Assembly: GCA_020543525.1 (NCBI GenBank)
Contig: JAHYIO010000008.1
Span: 992,001-1,056,000 of the forward strand
DNA length: 64,000 nucleotides
Direction of reading: 5' to 3'
Source of the DNA: Coriolopsis trogii
Lineage: Eukaryota; Basidiomycota; Agaricomycetes; Polyporales; Polyporaceae
The position numbers were made by a program, and so were the translations under genes. Under the pieces are notes generated by a model that did not search any database, had not been told where the DNA came from, and saw nothing but the letters and a program-made list of their open reading frames with translations. Within the stretch, counting starts at the first letter, position 1. Each line of letters opens with the position of its first letter. Shown here piece by piece: positions 43,382-53,565 of this stretch.

Positions 43382-45023
43382 AGGGAGACGCGTCTGTATG
43401 TGAGTCGTTTTGTGGGTCTAAGTTCAAACTGCGGATTTGGGTCATACCACTTCGTTGTCATCGTCGTTTCCTCTCCGCATTCCTCTGCTTGTCGCTTGAT
43501 ATACAATTATATCGCCCCTTGCACAGCACAGAGGTTTTGCGGGAGCTACTCACGGGCATACCAGAAGTCATGGTCGTGGACCGGCCAGGAATAGAATTCG
43601 TGACTCGGTGACACCCCCTAGCTACTAGAAGGCGGTTGCGCCCGGAGAAGACCGTTCAATCTTCAATGGTGGTAGTCTAGGTTGCAAATGCACCCGATGT
43701 GTCCAAACCGTCCGGCCTTAGATCAGAAAATGTGCAAGCAGAGAGTAGCTCGGGGGGAGGTCGAAGTCACACGTCACTGCCCCTTGGCGACAGCTATGGA
43801 CGGTAAGTTAAACTGAGGCTGCAGTACACGGATATAAACATGTCAGCGAGTCGTCATGCAAGGGAAGAATACAAGCACACGTTTGTTCAAAGCCATGCTT
43901 GACTCGGGGACATACAGTCCTTCTTGCGGCAATGTGCCTCGAATTATCAGGAAGCCGGTTGACCGTGTGTGATTTGACGAACCTAGCGGGAGCAAGAGAA
44001 CTCGGAAGGATGCTTGTTCGACGTCAAGCATGCTGATAGCCAATTACGATATAGCTTCTGCTGGGTGTGACGCTGTCAGCCCACGTACATTGGCCGCACA
44101 AGCTCCAGGTTTCCCTGCACAGCATACAAAGATGGCGAGGATAGTCAAGCGGCAGAGGTTGTAGGCAGCTACACTTTGGATATGTATTGCCAATGGCTCC
44201 CCTGCAGCTAGGGCATGGCACGGGTCGGGTAAACCTGCAACGGGTACGGGTCGAGGAGAAAGTAACCCGCGCAAAACCCGTATCCGTGAGAGCCTCTGTA
44301 TAACCATGCAGCAGGGTGCTGCAACGGCTTCGTGTGCACCCTTCTGAGACGTACTACACACTCACAGGGCTGATTTATCTGGCCCTCCAGCCTGTCAACA
44401 TAGACGACATGGCGTTTCGCATCCCCTCAAAGCGCCAAACCTGGGTACTGCATGTTCATTCATGCACCCGTCCGTCTACCCATACGAAAACCCGTACCCG
44501 TGCATACCCCTACCCGCAGCTCACGGGTACAGACCCCCACGGGTACGGGTCGGGTCTCCTTAGATTTACCCGTACCCGACCCGTGCGATACCCTACCTGC
44601 AGCGCAGAGTATACACTGAGAAGTGTCTCCAATAGTCAAACTCTCAATATACTGAGCCTGACTATCATCTGTCGAGACGAGATAACATATCAACATCTCA
44701 GACGGCCAAACGCGAGTCGACGTGACCACACACCATCTTGTTCCAACTGCAAACCTCTCGTCATACGCATGTCAGAACCTACTTGTGCCTCATAAAAGAA
44801 CCCTCTGTACGCGTGCCCCAAATGTCGTTGACGTGCCACCAAGACCCAGTAAAAACCTCGGGAATGATTCAGGAGAAACGAGGTCGGGGTGGGGGACAAG
44901 TGCAATAGGCGCCCCGACTTGGGACTCGGAGGCAAAAATTGAAGAGCGCGTCTTTCGTCCACACTTCCACACTGCTGCCGGTTCTTGCTAGACAATTCTT
45001 GCGCTCTGCATAATCCCACTATC
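43382..45023. other. Intergenic stretch with ACGGGT-rich repeats
   Basis: No convincing gene was found. The interval 44218-44586 is full of CGGGT/ACCCG motifs and is listed separately as a possible small transposon. Confidence 0.45.
44218..44586. repeat. Possible MITE with ACGGGT-type ends
   Basis: The 14-bp sequence GCACGGGTCGGGTA at 44218-44231 recurs inverted at 44573-44586. Between them are many further ACGGGT/ACCCGT units, mostly pointing inward from the two sides. Arrays of this kind often mark subterminal regions of hAT-like non-autonomous elements. No matching 8-bp target duplication was seen at these exact borders, so the call is tentative. Confidence 0.4.
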
Positions 45024-45857
45024 ATGGCATCTGGGCGCACTACAGCGGTCTCTGACCCTTCGTCTTCGAAATCGTCACCCGCGTCGCATCACAAGTCCAA
45101 ACGTCCCCAGCACAAGAAACACCCCCCGCCTCCTCCCCAATCCTCGAACGCACTCCCCGGCGTCCAGAAGCTCAAGGCCGCCATTCGCCAGACCCGCAGA
45201 TTGCTCGCGAAGGACAGTCTTGCGGCGGACGTGCGCGTGCAGACGGAGCGGCGCCTCAAGTCTCTCGAGGGCGATTTGGCACGGGCGGAGCAGGCGCGAC
45301 TCGAGCGCACGATGGCGACGCGCTATCACAAGGTGAAGTTCTTCGAGCGACAGAAGGTGACGAGGAAGATTGGGCAGACGAAGAAGCAGCTCGCGTCGGA
45401 GGAGGTGGGGAAGAAGGAGCGGAAGAAGCTCGAGGCGAGGTTGGAGGAGCTCAGGGTGGACCTCAACTACATCATACACTATCCGAAGACGAAGAAGTAT
45501 ATTTCTCTGTTTCCGCCAGAGGTCAGGCACGGGCATGGGACGGAGAGGGATGCTCAGAAGGAGAAAGAGGCGTCGGAGACGGATCGGCAAAGAGAAGAGG
45601 TCAGGATGTGGGTCAGGGAGCAGATGGGCACCGGTGCGCTCAGTCGGGAACCAGAAGTCGAGTTGGGGAGGGCGGAGAAGAGGGAGGTTGACATGCAAGT
45701 CGGCAGTCGACAGAAGAAGACAGATCCCAAGAGAGCAACACAAACATCCTCCAAGTCTGCGGACGGTGGTGTGGCGGACGACGATTTCTTCGCTGGTGAT
45801 TCGGACGAGGAAGGATCTGCTAATGACGAGGAGGATAGTGAGATGGACGAGGACTAG
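45024..45857 (+). CDS. EFG1: rRNA-processing protein EFG1
   Basis: A single-exon gene of 277 residues from the ATG at 45024. After a Ser/Pro-rich start, residues 50-170 form the conserved EFG1 helical region: a K-L-K-A-A-I-R-Q-T-R-R-L-L segment, then R-Y-H-K-V-K-F-F-E-R-Q-K, then D-L-N-Y-I-I-H-Y-P-K. The C terminus is highly acidic. In yeast the protein acts in the nucleolus, in early processing of pre-rRNA towards the 18S rRNA. The length is slightly above the yeast protein, and no defect is seen. Its neighbours are other conserved single-copy genes, so this part of the window is core genome. Confidence 0.9.
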   Translation: MASGRTTAVSDPSSSKSSPASHHKSKRPQHKKHPPPPPQSSNALPGVQKLKAAIRQTRRLLAKDSLAADVRVQTERRLKSLEGDLARAEQARLERTMATRYHKVKFFERQKVTRKIGQTKKQLASEEVGKKERKKLEARLEELRVDLNYIIHYPKTKKYISLFPPEVRHGHGTERDAQKEKEASETDRQREEVRMWVREQMGTGALSREPEVELGRAEKREVDMQVGSRQKKTDPKRATQTSSKSADGGVADDDFFAGDSDEEGSANDEEDSEMDED

Positions 45858-46371
45858 TCCTGTGAATATGTTCCCTCCTCCGTATTCTAATCCCTCCTCG
45901 CTAACATTGCCATTGCTGCGTAGATTGTGTGTCTTACTGCCAATCGGCGATGCTGTGGACGTTCGTGCTCTGTTGATCCGCGCACACTTTCACGGTGCCT
46001 TACCATTGGTAGACCGAACCCACACTTGACTTCCACGGCATATGGCGGCGCGGACGCGGTCCGGTCCGGGTTCCCGCCAAGACGGCTGCCGCCCCAGTCA
46101 ATTATCGAGGCGAGGCAGCGATCTGCGACTGTGGAATAGCAGCCCCGTTGTGCTACACTCTCGAGTCTCAATGTCATTTTTCGCGGCTTGTACGGGTTTG
46201 TGTGTCGTAGGTCTGCAGTAAGGTCATCCTTGCAAGTGTGCGACTCGATACGCTCAGGCGAATTTCGAGCGGCTTCCCGCAAGTTCCCCTCAGCCATGCC
46301 GGACCGCCGGACCGACCTATTCCTTTACCCCAGCTGCCTTCGGTGGCGGAAGAGGAGGACTGATCCCGAGG

Positions 46372-46377
46372 TATAAA
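46372..46377 (+). promoter_or_regulatory. TATA box of the aldo/keto reductase gene
   Basis: TATAAA within GGTATAAATCGG, 92 bp upstream of the ATG at 46464. The pyrimidine-rich CTCCTCTCTCATCTCC stretch after it would suit a fungal transcription start region. Confidence 0.6.
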
Positions 46378-46463
46378 TCGGAGGCCATCGTCGCTATCTC
46401 CTCTCTCATCTCCCCCTGTTCTGCCTGCGTTCGACTGAACACTCTACTATCCTGTCAAGCACC

Positions 46464-47790
46464 ATGTCTTTCAACAACTACCTGCCGCTCGCCACCGGTA
46501 CGAAGATCCCGCAGATCGGTCTCGGGACGTGGCTCTCGAAGCCTAATGAAGTCGAGAATGCTGTACGTCACTCAGTTCTCCAGGCCTTGATGTGCATATG
46601 CGCGCGAAAAGGGGAAGAGGAGGCGCTGAACAGTGGGACAGGTCGAGGCTGCAATTCGTGCGGGATACAGGCACATCGACTGCGCGATGATTTACCAAAA
46701 CCAGGATGAGGTATGTTTGAGTACTCTTGTCCATTCTGACCGCCTCTTGACGTCCCCTGCGTGCCCTGTATCTATTCCATTACATAGGTTGGTCGCGCCT
46801 TGAAGAAGGTCATTCCCTCGGTAGTGAAGCGGGAGGAGCTGTTCATTACCACCAAGCTTTGGAACACCTCGCATAAGCCCGAACTTGTGGAGAAGGAGCT
46901 TGACGAGTCCCTGAAGCAGCTCGGGCTTGACTACGTCGACCTCTACCGTACGTGCTGCGTCTCATCTCCGCGATGGCGCTCCTTCCTGATACTAATACCC
47001 AAAATCAGTTGTCCACTGGCCTGTCGCGTTCCCTCCGGGAGGCGACTTTGAGCCCGAGGACCCGGCGCGGCCCGGATGGGTGAAGCTCGACCTTGAAACG
47101 AGCCTCGTCGACACCTGGAAGGCGATGATCAAGCTTCTTGACACGGGCAAGGTCAAGGCGATCGGGGTGTCCAACTTCTCGATCGACCACATCAAGGGCA
47201 TCGCGGAGGCGACGGGCGTGTGGCCGGTGGTGAACCAGATCGAGGCGCACCCGCTGAACTTGCAGGACGACCTCGTCCAGTTCTGCAAGGAGCATAACAT
47301 TCACATCACTGCGTACAGCCCGCTCGGGAACAACAGTAAGTGTCGTCGTGTCTGGAGTACGTGTCTGAAAGGGGGAAGCTGATGATGGTGGTGTAGTGGC
47401 TGGTCACAAGAAGCTCACGGAGTACCCGGAGGTCCTTGAAATCGCGAAGAAGCTGAACGCGACGCCTGCGCAGGTCCTCATCGCGTGGGGCGTCAAGCGT
47501 GGATATTCAGTCATTCCCAAGAGTGTGACCCCAGGTACGTCGACTTGTGGCAAGGTGTTCTCTCGCACGTAGAGCAGGTGCTGACCTCTGTTGCCATGAA
47601 CACAGAGCGCATCGAGTCCAACTTCAAGCAGGTCGAGCTGTCGGACGAGGACTACGAGAAGTTGTGTGACCTCGGGCGGAAGAACCCGAAGCGGTTCAAC
47701 GTCAAGACGACTTACCCGCCGTTCTGGGACATCAACATCTTCGGGGACGAGGCCGAGAAGACGGCGACGAACCAGATCAAGATCGCGTGA
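46464..47790 (+). CDS. Aldo/keto reductase
   Basis: Six exons (46464-46562, 46642-46710, 46788-46947, 47009-47335, 47397-47534, 47606-47790) encode 325 residues, the usual size for this NADPH-dependent family. The catalytic tetrad is complete: Asp46 in H-I-D-C-A, Tyr51 in M-I-Y-Q-N-Q, Lys79 in T-T-K-L-W-N and His112 in L-V-H-W-P-V. The family signatures G-V-S-N-F and the cofactor-binding I-P-K-S-V-T-P near the C terminus are also present. Enzymes of this type reduce aldehydes and ketones such as glyceraldehyde in the cytosol. The exact substrate cannot be read from sequence. All introns are 49-78 nt with GT-AG ends. Confidence 0.93.
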
Positions 47791-48169
47791 GCAGGACGCG
47801 GGCGTGTCAAAACATCCACCGCGCCGACGACGATGCGCGAACGCAGCGCTGTGCGGAGAGCGAGCTTGCAGTGTACTTATCTGTATCCATATCTGAGGCG
47901 AATCACATCATACCCATGCCCAGCACCGATATCTCCTTGGAGTGATAGAAGACGTACCTCAGGTCGCATCATTGCTGTCTCGGTCCTACTTGACCCACAT
48001 CTGCAACCTGAAGTGAATTCGTTAGAGACGACGTCATTGACCGTCGGCAATTCCCGCATTCGGCGAAATTGAGCTCGACGCGAAAGGGGCGCGCTTGTCG
48101 TCGAACCACCACCTCCCGCCCCCTGGCTAGCCCAATCCTCGTTATTGTACAGGGCTGCATTCCGGCAAC

Positions 48170-48989
48170 ATGGACTTTGGATCTCTAGCCGAGTACATCG
48201 AGATTGGCTGTCCATGCTGCCATCTTGAATACGAGCTCGCCATCCTCACTGGCATTCCTCCCCCTCCGAAACGGCAAGCACTGGAGGACCCAAAGTCTGC
48301 GCTGCACAGAGGGCTTATGCAATGTCAGTCATGCTTCAAATCACGGCGGGAGGGCGCGACGTTCTTCCGCTGCGCAGGGTGTCAGATTGAGATCTACTGC
48401 GTACGTGAGCGTGTTCTTCGCGCCGTCGTCTCCCCTGCTGAACCAGTGTCCCGCGCCCACTCAGAGCAAAGAGTGCCAGAAGCAGGCCTGGCGCAGACAC
48501 AAGGAGAAGTGCGCGCTGAACCGCAAGTACCAGCCGCCAGGCGAGGGCGAGCCGAAGCCCATGAAAGACTTGCGTGCGTTCACGTCCAAACACCGGCCCA
48601 CGATCTCCGAGGCGGCTGCGACGGCGCTCGGGGTCGCAAAGTCCCCGCAGCGCGCGCAAGAGTTCGTCTTCATGATTTGGCTGCGCCCGCGGCCGGAGTG
48701 GACGCATGTAGAGACGTCGTTTTTCGCGATCGGCGCGGCGGTGGTACCCTTCAGCGCGTTCTCGAAGGAGCAGGAGACGGAGATGAAGGTCCAGCTCAAG
48801 AACGCACACGAGCTCAATGTCAAGAACGGCTCTCTGGGCGCGATGGAGGTTGTGTTGATGAGTTTGGACCCGAACGTCGTGAACGTGGTCATGATGGGCT
48901 TTTCTGACGAGCCGTCGCCGCTCGAGAGCCCGGGGAAGCAGTGGAAGCATTGGCTGCTGCGCCGATTGAACGAGGGTGTCCTGTGCTAG
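48170..48989 (+). CDS. MYND-type zinc-finger protein
   Basis: Two exons (48170-48400 and 48465-48989, 64-nt intron) encode 251 residues. Residues 52-95 form a MYND finger, C-Q-S-C then C-A-G-C, I-Y-C, then S-K-E-C-Q-K-Q-A-W-R-R-H-K-E-K-C, with the intron cutting it between the sixth Cys and the next block. MYND fingers are protein-interaction modules binding proline-rich partners. The remainder has no recognised domain, only a hydrophobic beta-type segment around residues 160-215 with F-V-F-M-I-W-L. A partner or pathway cannot be assigned. The gene lies in the conserved cluster after the aldo/keto reductase, in the same direction. Confidence 0.88.
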
Positions 48990-50310
48990 ATGGCAGGCAC
49001 GGTGGACACATCAAAGACTCAGGTACGTCGTATGAGTTACAATGAGTGTTCATACGACTTAGAAGCCCTCGGAATTCACAGCAGCTGCTTGCATGTGTAG
49101 TCGATCTGTAGCGCTAGTACAATCCATATCGTATGTACAGTTATTTTCACGGTCCGAAACGTGCTCGTTGGCGACGCATATAACCGCAGCTCACGACGTT
49201 TTCAATCATGTTCAGAATGTATGTGCGTGTCTGTCATATGCCCCTGCCTCATATCACTCACATGCTTTCATATTCGGCGCCGTTGTGATCCTAGTACTCA
49301 GGGCCTACAGCATCCCCGCAAGACAAATCCCTGAAAATCCCTGGGATGCAGTCAAAAACTACATCAGAGTATAAAGTTGTAAAGCGTTGTGAGTGGCCAT
49401 GTCTCCTGAACTAGATGCATGTACTCATTCTTCTTCGGCCGCTACGCTATACGAGCCCTGTAACCGGACGTGCGAGTGGATCATCGGGGCCCCGGCCAAT
49501 GAGACCTGAGTCTTGTGTGCCAGGGGTGGCGCGTTGACTACATGCCCAACCTATATCGGCGAGTCGAGTAACTTACCGAGGCGTGCCGAGTCCAAATACG
49601 TTCGACGAGAACTCGGTGAGCGCCACAGTTTAGGCTGTTATGTGGGGTGAATGGTCGTGTTCCTTGATGGAGAACCTGCGATACACACGTACACCTGAGC
49701 GGCGTTCTTGTTTCTGTGGATCTCATGAGGGTTTCTCCATCCCTCTGTTATAGAGCGGATTTCAGTGTAGACTCGATGCCGTGGTCGTCCACGTGGAGTC
49801 GGTGTAACAGCTTCCATATGGCACAGATCTTGCGGTTACTTGTTTCGCATGCGGTTGAGTCCTGACCCGAACACAGGGCGATAAACTAGCACATCTGTCT
49901 GCAGGGCAGAAAGTACTATGCGGAAAGCGACCCACCTCGATTATCGTCTGCCGTCCATGTTCGTCGCGACGACTGCCAATTACTCGATCGAATACCGGTA
50001 CGTGTTTTTCTTTATTTTTGCATGGCTAATCGGTCAGAACATAGAGGGTGCCGCATCTTGGACAGTCATCGGGACAACTTCCGTTCAGTAACGCTCTTTG
50101 GCTACAATCCCAGTATCCGGCTGGCCGAACGCATGTGGAGACGCCGGTGTAGCTGTCGCCGCCTTCATAGACTTCTATGCCATTGGGCAGAGTATAAAGT
50201 GCGGCGCACCTCTATGGCCTGCCTTTGATACTATCGACCCAGCAACCCTGGTCGGTCCTATATCGGTGGTAACCCTCCGCCGTATTTACATACCCTCAAT
50301 TTACAGCAAC
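48990..50310. other. Intergenic region upstream of the lectin pseudogene
   Basis: No supported gene. A TATAAA element at 50193-50198 in the string AGTATAAAGT matches the promoter of the intact lectin gene, and lies 118 bp before the decayed start codon at 50311. Confidence 0.5.
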
Positions 50311-50970
50311 ATGTAGATCCCTGCCGCCGGTCTCTACTTCCGACTCATCGACAGCTCAGGTCAATTTACCAGGGGCAGATCCCGGAAGGGTGGCACGTGA
50401 AGAGGCCGAAGTTCGACGAGCAGCAGTTCTCGTTCATCTATGGTATCCTCTACGTACTCTTGAATAGTTGGTTTCATTTTGAGGAAGTATCGGGGACCTA
50501 CGCAGGAAAGTTCCGCATCCTGTCCAGTGAATCAACTTGTCTAGGTCTAGCGCACCCATGTCTCCCCTCATGTCAAAAACCACTGGAGTGGTTCATGAGG
50601 GCCATTTCTTCACGTTCGCCTTCGACGACATTATTTTGAAGAAGCTCGAGTAACATCCTTGCGCATGGCAAGATCCTCGACAGCACCATGCTCAAGCTCA
50701 AGGACGAGATGGTGGAAAACCCAAACGACGAGTATCAAGGGACTGGACTGTATCTATTAGGGAGGACGTGACGCTCGCATCCATGCTTGAGCACTCCAGC
50801 GAGTGTCCGTTCGCCACTGGGACCCAAGCCCAGGGTAGAGTACGTATCACTCCGAAGAGCAGAGCTCATCCTTATGTTTTTCTGTCCCCAGCGTCCATAC
50901 CCTACATCGACAGGGAAAGTTCAAACTCGACGGATGGGACGCTGTGACGACTTGGCACTTGGGATTGAGA
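50311..50970 (+). pseudogene. Decayed copy of the LSL-like lectin gene
   Basis: This is a broken relative of the gene at 1799-2874, in the same orientation. The start codon is followed at once by a TAG. Later, homologous blocks appear in order but in different frames: the beta-trefoil segments near 50317-50350 and 50400-50450, a block near 50490-50520, the segment before the pore module near 50605-50650, and the pore-forming region near 50670-50960. Stops and frameshifts separate the blocks, and the C-terminal third is missing. The core promoter string AGTATAAAGT is still present. The copy cannot make the full protein. It points to an old duplication, with one copy lost to decay. Confidence 0.8.
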
Positions 50971-51360
50971 GCGTCGTGTGTTGTCACCGAAATCGCAGGT
51001 AGTTAGGATGGTGTCGTTTCAGGCGAATCCATAGTGTCTGTCGGATACACGAGCAGGATGTCTCGCAAGGAGTATGCGAGCGCGTGGTAGCGATGAGAGA
51101 AGGAGGCGCGCGACGAACAGGCTACGCGATGCCGTCATAGCACGTGTGCAATACAAGGTGCTGGTGTGAAGGGAGAGCAGGCCGCCCCAGAGATCCAACG
51201 GGTCGTGCGAAGATCACGCATTAGTACTGTGAAAGACAATGTTGTGGTCTGTTTGGCCTCTTCCTGCCGCTTCCCTATTTGGTCCAAGTAGTGAGTTAGC
51301 GGCCGTACACTCATTTCCTGCTCAGCTGCTGAGAGCCCGACACTCCGCTCGAGCGTACGG

Positions 51361-51366
51361 TATAAA
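51361..51366 (+). promoter_or_regulatory. TATA box of the C2H2 gene
   Basis: TATAAA in CGGTATAAAGTCC, about 90 bp before an ATG at 51454. It implies that transcription starts well upstream of the coding segment listed for the C2H2 protein. Confidence 0.5.
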
Positions 51367-51793
51367 GTCCAGAGGGCTTGAGGACAGGATGCTTTACAAC
51401 TCTCCCCCCAACCACCACCATTGCAGCCCCTCAGCTCCTTTTGCTCTGCAGCATGGTCATCCCCGAGCTCGCCGGCGCCGTCTATCAGTCGGGGACACCG
51501 TTTTCAAACTACGGCTACACCACACACCTTATGCCCAACTTATCCCACCATAACACCATTTATTCCGCTGGTCATAGCACCGGTTGGCAGCACACCGCAG
51601 ATGGTAATTTACCACACATGAACCCTGCTACAGGGGTCTCAACGGAGGATGTCCTACTTAACAACTAGTACGTCTCTGGGGCTCTGGGTAGTACCTTGCA
51701 CACGTTGGGTTCTTACAGATCTATCTCAGTCTTGACACCTCCTTGCTGGACCAATCCCAGAAACTAGAGTATCACAATCACCATACCCTATCC

Positions 51794-52621
51794 ATGACTC
51801 CCGGGTCCGCGCAGAGCGACGTCCTAGTTGCTCCATCCGTCGCGGACGAACACGCGCCGAGGACATCCTCTGAACTACTCACTACTCAGGCATATGCGTT
51901 CCCATTCTGCGATGACACCCGCTATCACACGCCCAGTCTCCACGGCACACCAGTATTCGCCGAGACGATCAAACCTCTCCCAGCTCCCCACGGCAATCCG
52001 TCCCTCTTCATATCTCCCACACAGCTCGTCGGACCCGTGGAACATCGCGAGCCCTTCGAGGTGAACCTTGCGGAAGCTCCGAGGACTAGCAGGAGCCCTC
52101 GTGCCAGTGCGCGTCGCCGCACCAACCGCTCTTCCCGCTCTGCATCCAGCGGCTCGAACTCCAATCACGCGTCCAGCAAGTCTTCCCCCACGCCCGCCCG
52201 CCCATCCCCAGAGTTCATCTCCATTAAGCCGCGCAACCTGCAGGTATCTCCGGCGCAGGTCCCGTCCCCCCAGTACGCCGCCTACCGCACGAACCGCTGG
52301 AAGTGCCCGCACTGCCCGCACGTCCAAACGAACCGGCGCAGCCCCGACCTCAAACGGCACATCGCGACGCACCTCCGCGGCGATACCCCCTTCTGGGTGT
52401 GCTGCGGCGTCCCGTACGTGAACGCGGTCGAGCGCGGGGTGCCGCAGGACGTGTTGAGCGAGTCCTTGGTTGAGTTTGAGGGGATGTTGATGGTGGGCGG
52501 ATGCATGAAGTCTTTTAGCCGGCGGGATGCGTTGGGTCGGCACTTGAGGGAGGGATCGTGCATTGGTGACCCGCTCGCGCTGTGGCAACCAGGAAACAGG
52601 GAGAACGCCGGTGCTCAATGA
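51794..52621 (+). CDS. C2H2 zinc-finger protein
   Basis: An open frame of 275 residues from the ATG at 51794. An upstream exon with an ATG at 51454 (reading M-V-I-P-E-L-A-G) is likely, because the TATA box is further up and a TCTTACAG acceptor sits at 51718. The donor that keeps the frame could not be fixed, so the true start is uncertain. After a Ser/Pro-rich linker with many Arg residues, there is one classical finger (C-P-H-C, 14 residues, H-I-A-T-H). A degenerate second finger follows around G-C-M-K-S-F-S-R-R-D-A-L-G-R-H. This paired arrangement is common in mushroom C2H2 proteins of unknown function. A DNA-binding role in the nucleus is inferred. Confidence 0.7.
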   Translation: MTPGSAQSDVLVAPSVADEHAPRTSSELLTTQAYAFPFCDDTRYHTPSLHGTPVFAETIKPLPAPHGNPSLFISPTQLVGPVEHREPFEVNLAEAPRTSRSPRASARRRTNRSSRSASSGSNSNHASSKSSPTPARPSPEFISIKPRNLQVSPAQVPSPQYAAYRTNRWKCPHCPHVQTNRRSPDLKRHIATHLRGDTPFWVCCGVPYVNAVERGVPQDVLSESLVEFEGMLMVGGCMKSFSRRDALGRHLREGSCIGDPLALWQPGNRENAGAQ

Positions 52622-53565
52622 AAATGATCGTGTTCGGATGACATTCCTTTTCTCGCCTAACGTGTATATATACTTTGTGAACTGGATCTGCGATTACTAT
52701 CGAAACTGGTCAACATCAGCCTTCTCAAGAGGTGCGGGGAGCTATGAAGAGCTCACCGTGGATCTACAAAATCACAGTCGACACGAAGCTGCCATGTTCA
52801 ACAACATACCCCAGGCCCTCATCGCCGAATGGCAACACTGTTGTCTACGATCAATCCATCCTTCGGAATGCTTATACGAACCTTACATCGGCTTCAGAAG
52901 AGAAGCTCAGGATGTCGTATCCGTCCAATATATATGTTGCTTCGAGACCGCGTCTCGCTCCTGAGCAAAACTTACAAGCATGAAAGGACACTGACCATAA
53001 ACAGCGAAATTTGGAGACACGTAGCGGAGAGCAAGGTGTCCACTGCTTGGGTACTCAGCTTGACGATTCACGCGCTCACCATTGACGTGGATCGGGTGTT
53101 CCCGATCCACATCAAGGGATTGTCGGTATCGTACACCACCACAAATCCGTTTCGAATGGACTTCGAGGGCTCGACAGCACTCTCTCTGGTCCAGCGCATG
53201 TGTCCGAGACCTTCATCAAGACCTCGCAGTCAAGAAACGAGCGTACACACCAAATACCCGTCAGCATGCGTAGACCCACTGGGCGAAGCGACTCGACAAC
53301 ATCAGAAATTGGTGCAGATGTGGAAGACGATACGATGCACTCAGTTCCGACTCTCAAGAAATCAAGGCCCGACAATCCATTCCGAAGCGATCCTCACTCA
53401 AACGCGAACACCTACAAACGTCTCAAATCACACACCACAACAAGACAGACGCAAATGCTCGAAACGCACCCACACATTCCACCCCAAGACGCGATCCCAC
53501 CAGGTACACACGCACCGAATCGAACCGAACGCATCACCAACCCGGCCATCCAGTATCTTGGCGAG
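52622..53565. other. Intergenic region between convergent genes
   Basis: The C2H2 gene ends at 52621 and the membrane-protein gene ends at 53566 on the other strand. Open frames inside show no domain and are probably not coding. Confidence 0.5.

Noticed and set aside
47005..47304. Minus-strand frame within the aldo/keto reductase
   Set aside because: Antisense shadow of exon 4, with Val/Leu/Arg-rich composition and no domain.
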